From NCBI RefSeq assembly GCF_001423525.1, contig NZ_LMOI01000008.1, positions 1 to 38,327 on the forward strand: a stretch of 38,327 nt of DNA, given 5' to 3'. This DNA comes from Arthrobacter sp. Leaf137 (GTDB lineage: Bacteria; Actinomycetota; Actinomycetes; Actinomycetales; Micrococcaceae). The notes under the pieces are model-generated. The model saw nothing but the letters and a program-made list of their open reading frames with translations, did not search any database and was not told the origin of the DNA. The translations under genes were made by a program, and so were the position numbers. Below, one piece after another: positions 1 to 7,242 of the stretch. The number at the start of each line of letters is the position of its first letter. Position 1 is the stretch's first letter.

Positions 1-387
1 CAGGATCGCTCCGGAGCAACTTTCCAAACTTACCCGACCACCCGGCCCGATGCAAATCCATGTTTCAGGACTTGAAGCGGAAGATGACCGCTCCCACCAG
101 TTTTCAGCGCCCTGAAGAGCAATTAAATCTTGGTCTTGGTTTTTGGGAGTTTGGCCGCCCGCGGTTACCAGCTCTTCGCTGTCTCCCTCGCGGCGACTTA
201 GAAAACAATACACGCCCTGCGGCATCACCGCAAACCCGACCCTCCCAAGGCAGCAAACCCCGGGATTCCGCGGCGAAACGGGCGAAACGGCACCCACGCC
301 GGTTCCCGCCGTCGTCATTCCGCTGTGTGTGCTGCCGCACAGGGGTGGAGTCTCGCTCAAGCACCACCCGGCGAGTGGGTTAAACGC
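1..387. other. Left-edge stretch without a convincing gene
   Basis: I see no supported gene here. Open frames exist on both strands, but their translations are rich in Arg, Pro and Ser and show no domain. Two frames are open to the window edge: a plus-strand frame that stops near position 115, and a minus-strand frame from an ATG at 59-61. Either could be the end of a neighbouring gene, but each is too short to judge. No tRNA-like arm was seen. The stretch lies beyond the rpsN terminator. Confidence 0.4.
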
Positions 388-423
388 AGAAGAGCCGGCA
401 ACCACATGGTTGCCGGCTCTTCT
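388..423 (-). terminator. Rho-independent-type terminator of the rpmB-rpmG-rpsN operon
   Basis: A perfect 16-bp stem (388-403 pairing with 408-423) closes a 4-nt loop. It begins 28 bases past the rpsN stop codon on the minus strand. The 3' side is only moderately T-rich (TCTTCT, then GCGTTTAA), as is common in high-GC actinobacteria. Position and stem strength make a terminator the best reading. Confidence 0.85.
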
Positions 424-450
424 CAAGCAGCTGGTATCAGCGGTGCTGGA

Positions 451-756
451 TTACCAGGAAGACTTGGTGATGCCCGGGAGCTCACCGCGGTGAGCCATGT
501 CGCGGAAGCGAACACGGGAGATGCCGAACTTCTGGAAGGTACCGCGGGGACGGCCGTCGATGATGTCGCGGTTACGCAGACGGATCGGGGACGCGTTGCG
601 GGGCAGCTTCTGGAGGCCCAGGCGGGCTGCTTCGCGTGCTTCGTCGGTTGCGTTTTCGTCAACCAGGGTCTTCTTCAGCTCGAGGCGCTTCGCAGCGTAA
701 CGCTCAACGATGACCTTGCGCTGCTCGTTGCGAGCAATCTTGGACTTCTTAGCCAT
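451..756 (-). CDS. rpsN: 30S ribosomal protein S14, zinc-independent form
   Basis: S14 is a small-subunit protein of the 30S head. The 101-residue protein starts MAKKSK and ends with the S14 block [17 protein letters not shown], preceded by [17 protein letters not shown]. It has no cysteine, so it is the long, zinc-free (C-) type rather than the 61-residue zinc-ribbon type. The ATG follows a GAGGAG ribosome site that lies inside the end of rpmG; only 2 bases separate the two genes. It is the last gene of the rpmB-rpmG-rpsN operon and is followed by a strong hairpin. In mycobacteria and streptomycetes, C- paralogues of this kind are often repressed by Zur and replace zinc-containing copies under zinc starvation. 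Whether this genome also has a zinc-type copy cannot be seen here. Confidence 0.97.
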   Translation of the reverse strand: MAKKSKIARNEQRKVIVERYAAKRLELKKTLVDENATDEAREAARLGLQKLPRNASPIRLRNRDIIDGRPRGTFQKFGISRVRFRDMAHRGELPGITKSSW

Positions 757-758
757 GT

Positions 759-926
759 TTAGCGCTCCTCTCGGAATTCGACGTGCTGGCGGATCTTGGG
801 GTCGTACTTCTTCAGAACCATGCGGTCCGGATCGTTACGACGGTTCTTACGGGTTACGTAGGTGTAACCCGTGCCCGCGGTCGACTTGAGCTTGATGATC
901 GGACGTACGTCCTTGTCCTTAGCCAC
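759..926 (-). CDS. rpmG: 50S ribosomal protein L33, zinc-independent form
   Basis: L33 is a small large-subunit protein near the E site. Translating from the GTG at 924-926 gives 55 residues beginning [20 protein letters not shown], with the L33 block [20 protein letters not shown] and ending VEFREER. There is no CxxC pair, so it is the C- form. The GTG start shares one base with the TAG stop of rpmB (TAGTG), which implies translational coupling. The stop lies 2 bases before the rpsN start. It is shorter than 60 codons and has a non-ATG start, so simple gene calling could miss it. Confidence 0.96.
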   Translation of the reverse strand: MAKDKDVRPIIKLKSTAGTGYTYVTRKNRRNDPDRMVLKKYDPKIRQHVEFREER

Positions 927-1162
927 TAGAGCTTCACCCCACGAGCCAGGATCGAGGCGACGACTGCGTCGATGCCGCGTACGTCGATGGTCTTGATGCC
1001 ACGGGCAGAAACCTGCAGCGTGACGTTACGGCGCAGGGACGGAACCCAGTAGCGCTTCTTCTGGATGTTCGGATCGAACCGACGCTTGTTGCGGCGGTGC
1101 GAGTGCGAAATGCTGTGCCCAAAGCCCGGCTCGGCTCCGGTCACTTGGCAGTGTGCTGCCAT
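926..1162 (-). CDS. rpmB: 50S ribosomal protein L28
   Basis: L28 is a large-subunit protein. The 78-residue sequence opens [20 protein letters not shown] and keeps the family blocks [11 protein letters not shown] and [20 protein letters not shown] single Cys at residue 5 is present but no paired CxxC motif, so it is the zinc-free type like its two operon partners. The ATG is preceded by GAGGAG at 8-9 bases. It is the first gene of the rpmB-rpmG-rpsN operon and its stop overlaps the rpmG start by one base. The upstream region holds a weak Zur-box-like sequence. Confidence 0.97.
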   Translation of the reverse strand: MAAHCQVTGAEPGFGHSISHSHRRNKRRFDPNIQKKRYWVPSLRRNVTLQVSARGIKTIDVRGIDAVVASILARGVKL

Positions 1163-1502
1163 GACTTCTCCTCAAGAATTGAAAGTAATGATCCGCATAT
1201 CGGCTGCAGGATCATGCGTCTAAGAGCGACCCAAAGTGATCAGGGTGAACGGTTAGTCACGCAACTTGAGCCCCTAACTACCGGCTACCCTGGAGAAAAA
1301 TACCGGGCCACCGGAGCAATTGCGCACGCTCCGCGCACTTAGCGCCTCCCAAGTCTACGAGGTGACGCAATTAAAGACCAATCCGGGGCGTTTGGGTGTA
1401 TAAGGGCTTCCTGCGAACGCCCACCTGCAAGGCCACAGTGTCACAGCTTGCGCGCACCCGTTTTCACAGCTGAATGAAAGCTTGGCGGCGCATCTTAGGT
1501 AC
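1163..1502. other. Divergent intergenic region between rpmB and the ferric-reductase-like gene
   Basis: No gene is supported in these 340 bases. On the plus side, TATAAG at 1399-1404 could be a -10 element for the downstream flavoprotein gene, giving a leader of roughly 95 bases; I see no clear -35. On the minus side, the rpmB promoter must lie to the left of about position 1230, close to the Zur-like sequence at 1180-1194. Confidence 0.5.
1180..1194. promoter_or_regulatory. Weak Zur-box-like sequence upstream of rpmB
   Basis: TGAAAGTAATGATCC matches 10 of 15 positions of the streptomycete Zur palindrome as I remember it (TGAAAATGATTTTCA). It lies 18-32 bases upstream of the rpmB start, where a repressor could act. 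The right half is poor, so this is suggestive only. It is supported mainly by the known Zur control of C- ribosomal protein operons in related bacteria. Confidence 0.2.
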
Positions 1503-2993
1503 ATGAGAACGCAGTCCCTGCCGGCACCTCCGGCGCACAACAGCTCCGGCGGGCCGGGGCCTTCACACCTATCCGGCTCCGCCACTCCGCCTGCCGCCCA
1601 CAACAACAGCGGATGGTTCCGCCGCCAGCACCGGCAGCGGCTGCTAAGGGCCGACCTCCTGACTGTTAATGCCTGGGGTTCCGTAGCTGCCGCCGTCGCC
1701 CTCTGGCTTGCCGACGGCGGTGCGGCCGGCGTCAGCTCCGTCGCCTCCGCGTTCACCGCGGCCGGGATTGTGGCCGGTTTGGCCGGCATGGACCTGGTCC
1801 TGCTGATGCTGCTGCTGGCAGCCCGGATTCCGTACATCGACCGCACTATCGGACATGACCGGGCGCTGGAGTTCCACCGTAAACTCGGCAAACCCTCGCT
1901 GTATCTGCTGTTGGCGCACGGCTTCCTGCTGGCCGTGGGATACGGCATGGCGGAAGGCCTTGACCCGGTCAGCGAGTCCATTTCCCTCTGGCAGCAGGTC
2001 CCGGATATGTGGCTTGCGTTCGTGTCCATGGCGCTCTTCATTGCCGTGGTGGTGACCTCCCTGGTGGCGGTCCGGCGCCGCTTCCCGTACGAGTTCTGGT
2101 ACGTGGTCCATCTCCTCACGTACGCCGCGGTGGGCACGTCCCTGCCGCACCAGTTCAGTGTGGGCGGGCTGTTTGCGGAAGGTACCTGGCAGCGCTGGTA
2201 CTGGCTGGCCATCTGCATCGCCACCGGTGCGGCGCTGGTGTACTTCCGGGTGCTGCAACCCCTCATGGCAACGTCACGGCACCAGCTCACGGTGTCCCGG
2301 GTAGAGGTGGCGGCACCGGGCGTGATCAACATCTTCATGGCGGGCCGTCAGCTGGACCGGTTGGCGGAAACGGGCGGACGCTTCTTCATCTGGCGGTTCC
2401 TGGCGCCCGGAATGTGGTGGCACCCGCACCCGTTCAGCCTGTCCGCCGAGCCCGCCATCACCGGACCCCGCGGCGAAGGCACCCTGCGCATCACCGTGCG
2501 CAACCTTGGCGCCGGTTCCGCGCAGCTGGTCCGGCTGCGGAAGGGGACCAGGGTTGCCGTCGAAGGCCCGTACGGGCTGCTCAGCACCGGCGCCCGGACC
2601 AGGAACAAAGTGGTGATGATCGGCGCCGGCATCGGCATCACGCCGTTGCGCGCACTGCTCGAAACCACCCCGTTCACTCCCGGAGAGGCGAGCGTCCTGC
2701 TGAGGGGCCATACGGAGCAGGAACTGTACCTGAGCAGCGAAATCCTGGACCTGTGCCGCTCCCGTGGCGTGCGCCTCTTCCACCTTCCGGGCCCGAGGTC
2801 ACGCGTGCGCTCCAGCTGGTTGCCCCAGGAAGCAGTCCGGGGCGGCTACGGGCTCACGGCTTTCGTCCCCGACGTCGCAGACTCCGACGTCTATGTCTGC
2901 GGCCCCACAGGCTGGGCGGACAGCGTCATCGCTGACGTCCGGCAGGCCGGAGTCCCCGAAGAACAGATCCATCACGAAAGGTTCGACTGGTGA
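1503..2993 (+). CDS. Ferric-reductase-like transmembrane flavoprotein oxidoreductase
   Basis: The 496-residue protein probably moves electrons from NAD(P)H through FAD and membrane haem to an acceptor outside the membrane. Several hydrophobic helices span about residues 60-250, with His at about 125, 139, 203 and 216 as possible haem ligands. A ferredoxin-reductase-type half follows: the flavin motif HPFSLSA near 309, the nucleotide-binding GAGIGITP near 374 and VCGPTGW near 465. I chose the ATG at 1503; a TTG at 1482 in the same frame is possible and would add 7 residues. The next gene starts inside its stop codon (GTGA), and the third gene encodes the flavin transferase ApbE. This context suggests it feeds electrons to the flavinylated neighbour. 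The true acceptor is unknown. Confidence 0.85.
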   Translation: MRTQSLPAPPAHNSSGGPGPSHLSGSATPPAAHNNSGWFRRQHRQRLLRADLLTVNAWGSVAAAVALWLADGGAAGVSSVASAFTAAGIVAGLAGMDLVLLMLLLAARIPYIDRTIGHDRALEFHRKLGKPSLYLLLAHGFLLAVGYGMAEGLDPVSESISLWQQVPDMWLAFVSMALFIAVVVTSLVAVRRRFPYEFWYVVHLLTYAAVGTSLPHQFSVGGLFAEGTWQRWYWLAICIATGAALVYFRVLQPLMATSRHQLTVSRVEVAAPGVINIFMAGRQLDRLAETGGRFFIWRFLAPGMWWHPHPFSLSAEPAITGPRGEGTLRITVRNLGAGSAQLVRLRKGTRVAVEGPYGLLSTGARTRNKVVMIGAGIGITPLRALLETTPFTPGEASVLLRGHTEQELYLSSEILDLCRSRGVRLFHLPGPRSRVRSSWLPQEAVRGGYGLTAFVPDVADSDVYVCGPTGWADSVIADVRQAGVPEEQIHHERFDW

Positions 2994-3580
2994 AAGCACG
3001 CGGAACACTCGCCGCAGCTGTCGCGTCCGCCGGGATCCTCCTGGCAGGCTGGCAGGCCGGCACGCAGGCCGGGGGTGCAAGCACCCTCGCGTCGGGTTCA
3101 AGTACGACGACGGCAGGATCCGCGGGTTCGACAGGGACCGGCACGTCCGGGGCCGGTTCGTCAGGGTCAGGTTCATCGGGCAGTTCCGGGACAACAGGCT
3201 CGGGCGGGACCACGGGGTCCTCGGGCTCCTCCAGCGGATCCAGCTCCTCAGGCAGTTCGAGCACCTCCGGCAGCTCCGGCTCCTCAAGCAGCGGCACGGC
3301 AACGGCCGGCACCTACCAGGGCGCCGCAGTCCAGACGAGGTTCGGAGCAGTGCAGGTCCAGATCACGGTGGCCTCCGGGAAGATCACGGAGGTGACAGCC
3401 CTGCACCTGACCGACGATGACCGCAAGTCGATCCAGATCAGCAACCGTGCGGCGCCGCTCCTGCGGACCGAGGTGCTGGCCGCACAGTCGGCGGACGTCC
3501 AGACCATCAGCGGCGCCACCGTCACCAGCAACGCCTACCTCACCTCACTCCAGGCAGCCATCGATGCCGCGAACCTCTGA
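2990..3580 (+). CDS. Exported FMN-binding domain protein, likely covalently flavinylated
   Basis: The 196-residue protein has an N-terminal signal or anchor segment (residues 4-24), then a Gly/Ser/Thr-rich linker from about 28 to 103, then an FMN-binding domain like NqrC/RnfG from about 105. The motif SGATVTS near residue 171 matches the site at which ApbE attaches FMN to a threonine. The GTG start overlaps the stop of the upstream reductase by 4 bases, and the apbE start overlaps its own end by 17 bases. The low-complexity linker suggests a flexible tether that holds the flavin domain at the outer face of the membrane. Electron carriage is inferred from family and context. Confidence 0.88.
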   Translation: MKARGTLAAAVASAGILLAGWQAGTQAGGASTLASGSSTTTAGSAGSTGTGTSGAGSSGSGSSGSSGTTGSGGTTGSSGSSSGSSSSGSSSTSGSSGSSSSGTATAGTYQGAAVQTRFGAVQVQITVASGKITEVTALHLTDDDRKSIQISNRAAPLLRTEVLAAQSADVQTISGATVTSNAYLTSLQAAIDAANL

Positions 3581-4379
3581 ACCACTCCGGTCACCGGACA
3601 CGGGCACAAGCCTCACGTCACGGACCTTTGAGTGCATGGGAACCGTCATCAGCCTGACCCTGGCGGACTCCCCCGCGGCAGGCCCGGAAACCCAGGACGA
3701 ACTCGCAGCCGCAACCGCCGTCGTCGAACGCCTGTTTCGGGAACTGGACGAGACGTTCAGCCTGTACCGCCCGGCGTCGGAAGCCAGCCGCCTGGCCTGC
3801 GGCGAACTGACGCTCCGCAGCGCCTCACCGGAGATGCGCGCCAGGTATGCGGAGGCGCATGAATGGCGGCTCCTGACCGGAGGCGCCTTTTCGCCCGAGC
3901 GGCCGGACGGCGTGCTGGACCTCTCGGGGCTCATCAAGGGCCACGCGATCCGCGAGGCGGGGCGGTCCTTGCTTGCCCTGGGGCGCCGCGACTGGTGCCT
4001 CAATGCCGGCGGCGACATCCTGGTCAGCGGGTCACCCGTTCCAGGCTCGGGCGTGGCGTGGAGAGCCGGCATCGTCGATCCGGCCGCCCGGCACGCCCTG
4101 ATCGGCGGCTATGCGCTGGGCGGGGTCGAGAGGCACTCGGCCCTGGCCACGTCCGGCTCGGCCGAACGCGGCGAACACATCTGGCGGGTGGACGGCGGCT
4201 CCGATTTCGTCCAGGTCACTGTCGCAGCCGTGGACGTGGTGACGGCGGACATCCTGGCCACGGCGATCGTCTCCGGCGGGATGCCGATGCTCAATCTCGC
4301 CACGGACCAGTGGGATGCTGCGGTCCTGGCAGTCCACGCCGACGGCTCACTGCTGGCCACCCCGGCGTTCCGCCGCTAG
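3564..4379 (+). CDS. apbE: FAD:protein FMN transferase (ApbE family)
   Basis: ApbE moves FMN from FAD to a threonine of an FMN-binding protein. The 271-residue protein carries the family marks MGTVISL near 26, DLSGLIKGHA near 115, NAGGDI near 144, ALATSGS near 193 and VTADILATA near 227. The ATG at 3564 lies inside the preceding gene and gives a normal N-terminus; an internal ATG at 3636 (MGT) would cut into the domain. No signal peptide is visible, unlike the Gram-negative lipoprotein forms. Its substrate is almost certainly the FMN-binding protein encoded just upstream, in the same overlapping operon. Confidence 0.92.
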   Translation: MPRTSEPLRSPDTGTSLTSRTFECMGTVISLTLADSPAAGPETQDELAAATAVVERLFRELDETFSLYRPASEASRLACGELTLRSASPEMRARYAEAHEWRLLTGGAFSPERPDGVLDLSGLIKGHAIREAGRSLLALGRRDWCLNAGGDILVSGSPVPGSGVAWRAGIVDPAARHALIGGYALGGVERHSALATSGSAERGEHIWRVDGGSDFVQVTVAAVDVVTADILATAIVSGGMPMLNLATDQWDAAVLAVHADGSLLATPAFRR

Positions 4380-4388
4380 ATCTGCTTG

Positions 4389-5162
4389 CTAGATGTGCTG
4401 CGGGAGCCTGGTGAGCCGCGGGTACTTGGGGGCCAGGTTGTCGCCCGAGGACTTGCCGGTAACCCGCCGGGCCACCCACGGCGCGGCGTATTCGCGGAAC
4501 CATTTGGCGTTGGCGCGCAGGGCATCCGTCCCGCTGAGCTGCGGAACCGGAGTCATCGGCGGAACATCGATGGAGTGCTCGTACTTGAGGACTTCCAACA
4601 CCCGTTTGGCCATGTTGGCGTGCCCTGCGGCGGACATGTGCATCCGGTCCCGCGCCCACATGCCCCAGTCGTAGTACTCGCTGAAGCGCCAGTAGTCCAC
4701 CAGCAGGGCGCCGTGGTCCCCCGCGATCCCGCGGACCAGTTCGTTGTAGATGGCGGTGCGGCCGCGCATGGTGCCGAACACCTTGGAGCCGCGGGCGTCG
4801 AAGCCGGTAAACATCACCACGGTGGCACCTGTGGCACTCAGCCTGCGGACGCCGTCGTCGTATTCGGCCATCAGGTCGTCGATATCGATCCGGGGCCGCA
4901 GGATGTCATTGGCGCCGGCGTAGATGCTCACCAGGGTGGGCTTAAGTTCGACGGCGGCGTCCACCTGTTCAGCGAGGATTTGCCGGAGTTTCCTGCCGCG
5001 GATGGCGAGGTTGGCGTAGCCGAAGCCGGGGTCCCCCGCCGCGAGCTGCTCCGCCACGCGGTCAGCCCAGCCGCGGACGCCGTTGGGGCGGGCCGGGTCG
5101 TCGTCGCCCACGCCCTCCGTAAAGGAATCGCCGAGGGCAACAAACCGGGAAGTGAAGTCCAT
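4389..5162 (-). CDS. SGNH/GDSL hydrolase family protein (paralogue 1)
   Basis: A 257-residue esterase/lipase-like hydrolase. The nucleophile block is FVALGDSFTEGVGDD at the N-terminus, the glycine/asparagine block is YAGANDI near 86, and the Asp-His block is RDRMHMSAAGH near 172. I use the ATG at 5162 because the GDS block then starts about 10 residues in, as is usual for cytoplasmic members; a TTG at 5198 would add 12 residues. There is no signal peptide. It lies tail-to-tail with apbE, 9 bases apart. A closely similar paralogue is encoded at 6125-6973. The substrate is unknown. Confidence 0.88.
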   Translation of the reverse strand: MDFTSRFVALGDSFTEGVGDDDPARPNGVRGWADRVAEQLAAGDPGFGYANLAIRGRKLRQILAEQVDAAVELKPTLVSIYAGANDILRPRIDIDDLMAEYDDGVRRLSATGATVVMFTGFDARGSKVFGTMRGRTAIYNELVRGIAGDHGALLVDYWRFSEYYDWGMWARDRMHMSAAGHANMAKRVLEVLKYEHSIDVPPMTPVPQLSGTDALRANAKWFREYAAPWVARRVTGKSSGDNLAPKYPRLTRLPQHI

Positions 5163-5218
5163 CCGGTTAGTTTGCCACCCGTTGCCGGAAGCAACCAATC
5201 CCGGGCGGAGTTATGGGG

Positions 5219-5704
5219 TCAGGGCTGGGTTTCGCGCAGGATCCAGTGGTCCGAATCCAGGCGGCCCACCACCTTTTCGCCGATCCGGGCCAGGTCCTCG
5301 ACGTCCTTTTCCGTGAGGGCATCGAGGAAGAGGTTCCGGACGTCTTCCACGTGGCCGGGTGCGAGGCCCACGATGGTGGACATGCCTTCCTCAGTGAGGT
5401 GGGCGATGGTGACCCGGGCATCGCGCGGGTGCGGGCGGCGTTCCACCCAGCCGCGTTTCTGCAGCTTTGTCACTACGTGCGAGAGCCGGGACAGGGAGGC
5501 GCTGGTGCGCGCGGCGAGTTCACTCATGGGCAGGAACCGCTGGTCCGATTCGGACAGCATGGCCAGCACGGTGTAGTCGAACAGGGAAAGCTTGCCTGCG
5601 GCATGAAGCTTGGTGTCGAGAGCGGCGGGCAGCAGGGTGTTGATGCTTACCAGGGCCAGCCAGGCACGGCGTTCGTCGGCACTCAGCCAGCGCGGTTCGG
5701 TCAT
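5219..5704 (-). CDS. MarR family transcriptional regulator
   Basis: The 161-residue winged-helix protein has the recognition region MSELAARTSASLSRLSHVV (about 67-85) followed by the wing HPRDARVTIAHLTEEG (about 98-113), which is typical of MarR. It is divergent from the yciI-like gene, 100 bases apart, so it may control that gene and itself. TAGAAT lies exactly 6 bases before its ATG, with no Shine-Dalgarno sequence, which suggests a leaderless transcript. A small inverted repeat lies next to this -10. Effector unknown. Confidence 0.9.
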   Translation of the reverse strand: MTEPRWLSADERRAWLALVSINTLLPAALDTKLHAAGKLSLFDYTVLAMLSESDQRFLPMSELAARTSASLSRLSHVVTKLQKRGWVERRPHPRDARVTIAHLTEEGMSTIVGLAPGHVEDVRNLFLDALTEKDVEDLARIGEKVVGRLDSDHWILRETQP

Positions 5705-5804
5705 GCACCTATTCTACGATTGATCCTTCAACCGACGGACAGGCCGGTCAAGCTGGCAAGCCGGTCCACGGTCCCGGGGTCCGGCGAGCCGGTAATCTGG
5801 GCGC
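5705..5804. promoter_or_regulatory. Divergent marR/yciI promoter region with operator-like repeat
   Basis: TAGAAT on the minus strand (5711-5716) is 6 bases from the marR ATG. TAATCT on the plus strand (5793-5798) is 6 bases from the yciI ATG. Both genes lack a ribosome site, so both transcripts are probably leaderless. The repeat TTGA-TCCT-TCAA at 5720-5731 abuts the marR -10 and could be the MarR operator. Clear -35 hexamers were not found. Confidence 0.5.
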
Positions 5805-6128
5805 ATGTATGTTGTCTCCCTGACCTACAGGGTTCCGCAGGACATTGTGGACTTCCACAACGACGCCCACATCGCCTGGCTGCAGAAGGCCTTCGACGAC
5901 GGCGTCTTCATTGCCGCCGGCCGTAAAGTCCCCCGCACCGGCGGGCTTCTGCTCTCCCAGGCCGACCGGTCAGTCCTGGACGCCAGCCTCCAGCAGGACC
6001 CCTTCTATTCGAACGGTGTCGCGGACTTCGAGGTGGTGGAGTTCCACGCCGGACGCGTGGCCCCCGGCTACGAGATCCTGCTGGACAACCCGCCTGCACC
6101 CCCGGCTGAAGCGGCCCCTGGCCGCTAA
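5805..6128 (+). CDS. YciI family protein
   Basis: A 107-residue ferredoxin-like-fold protein of the YciI group. It has the family pattern of an early His (H26), a glycine-rich turn (AAGRKVPRTGGLLL, about 44-57) and the QQDPF segment near 67 followed by GVADFEVVEF. YciI-like proteins are thought to be small enzymes or sensor modules, but their substrates are mostly unknown. It is divergent from marR and overlaps the end of the second GDSL hydrolase by 4 bases tail-to-tail. The ATG directly follows a -10-like hexamer, which points to leaderless expression. Confidence 0.85.
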   Translation: MYVVSLTYRVPQDIVDFHNDAHIAWLQKAFDDGVFIAAGRKVPRTGGLLLSQADRSVLDASLQQDPFYSNGVADFEVVEFHAGRVAPGYEILLDNPPAPPAEAAPGR

Positions 6129-6973
6129 GGGGCGGCGCCGCCGTCGGACGCCCCTGCGGCGAGCTTCTTCAGCCCGCCTTTGCGCGGCACCTTGACGGGC
6201 TCAGGCCACCGGGGCGTGAGCGCGTCCCCCAGGGTGACGCCGCGCAGCTTGCGGCCGAACAGGGGCAGGACCCAGTCGTGGACCCACCGCCGTTGCCGCC
6301 GTTCCCATTCCCGCAGCGTCAGCGGGGTGGGCGGCTCCCAGTCCTTGGGCCGGATTTTGTGCGGCACACCCAGCTGGTCCAGGACCTGCCCGGCGAGGTA
6401 CTTGTGGCCGGCCTTGGACATGTGCAGCCGGTCCGAGTCCCACATGCGCCGGTCGTGGAAGGCGTCCAGGCACCAGTAGTCCACCAGTACCGCACCGTGT
6501 TTCTTGGCGATGGCCCGCACCTGGTGGTTGTAGAAGGAGTTCCGCTTCTTCAGCGGCTCAAGCAGGGCGGAAACCTTCACATCGAAGCCGGTGAAGAGGA
6601 CCAGTGTGGCTCCGGTGCCGGCGAGCCGGGCCACCAGTTGCTCGTAGTCCGCCATGAGCGTGGACATGTCCGTTTTCAGGTCCAGGATGTCGTTGCCGCC
6701 CGCATACAGCGTGACCAGCGCCGGCCGCATCCGCAGGGCCGGTTCCAGTTGTTCATCGATGATGTGCCGGAGCCGTTTGCTCCTGATGGCGAGGTTGGCG
6801 TACTTCCAGCCCGGCTGCGCCTTGGCGAGCTTCTCGGCCACCCGGTCCGCCCAGCCGCGGACCCCGTTGGGCAGCCGTTCATCCCGGTCCCCCACGCCCT
6901 CCGTAAACGAATCGCCCAAGGCAACAAACACCCGCCGCCCGGAACTGGGAAGCAGAGATTCAGAGGGCACCAC
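6125..6973 (-). CDS. SGNH/GDSL hydrolase family protein (paralogue 2)
   Basis: A 282-residue hydrolase with the nucleophile block FVALGDSFTEGVGDRDE near 16, YAGGNDI near 92 and the catalytic SDRLHMSKAGH near 179. The region PNGVRGWADRVAE is nearly the same as in the hydrolase at 4389-5162, so the two are paralogues. The GTG at 6971-6973 gives a short N-terminus with no signal peptide. The C-terminus (about 205-282) is basic and rich in Trp and Arg. It overlaps yciI tail-to-tail by 4 bases. Substrate unknown. Confidence 0.87.
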   Translation of the reverse strand: MVPSESLLPSSGRRVFVALGDSFTEGVGDRDERLPNGVRGWADRVAEKLAKAQPGWKYANLAIRSKRLRHIIDEQLEPALRMRPALVTLYAGGNDILDLKTDMSTLMADYEQLVARLAGTGATLVLFTGFDVKVSALLEPLKKRNSFYNHQVRAIAKKHGAVLVDYWCLDAFHDRRMWDSDRLHMSKAGHKYLAGQVLDQLGVPHKIRPKDWEPPTPLTLREWERRQRRWVHDWVLPLFGRKLRGVTLGDALTPRWPEPVKVPRKGGLKKLAAGASDGGAAP

Positions 6974-7041
6974 CCGCCCAACCTAGCCCCACCAAGGAAA
7001 GCGCAGGAAAAGCCGAGGTGAAGCTCAGGTGACCTGCCGTG

Positions 7042-7220
7042 GCGACGGCGACGGCGATGCTGTTTCGCGTAGGCGCGCATCGCCGACCAGAGCGAAGAGA
7101 GGCCGCCCGCGGCCGAACGGAGCGCCGGGAGGAAGGGCGGACCCGAGGGCCCCGAACTGAGCTTGCGAAGTTTGGGAAGGGTCCAACCGCTAAGCGACGG
7201 CGAAACAGCGTTGCCGTCGC
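7042..7220. repeat. Palindrome-flanked intergenic element (REP/MITE-like)
   Basis: Two 21-base arms, 7048-7068 and 7200-7220, are inverted copies matching at 19 of 21 positions, about 131 bases apart. The space between is purine-rich and GC-rich, with smaller repeats (GGCCGCCCGCGGCC near 7101). It holds no believable gene. It lies between two minus-strand genes, after the siderophore-interacting protein gene and before the second GDSL hydrolase. It could be a small non-autonomous mobile element, a REP-like repeat or a large transcript-end hairpin. I saw no second copy in the window. Confidence 0.5.
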
Positions 7221-7242
7221 ACCAAGGCGAAGCGCAGAGGGC

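Noticed and set aside
1097..1342. Possible small plus-strand gene opposite the rpmB start
   Set aside because: It overlaps rpmB in antisense and the translation has no recognisable features.
1489..1508. TTAGGT near the ferric-reductase-like gene as an iron-box half site
   Set aside because: Only six bases match the IdeR consensus and the other half is absent.
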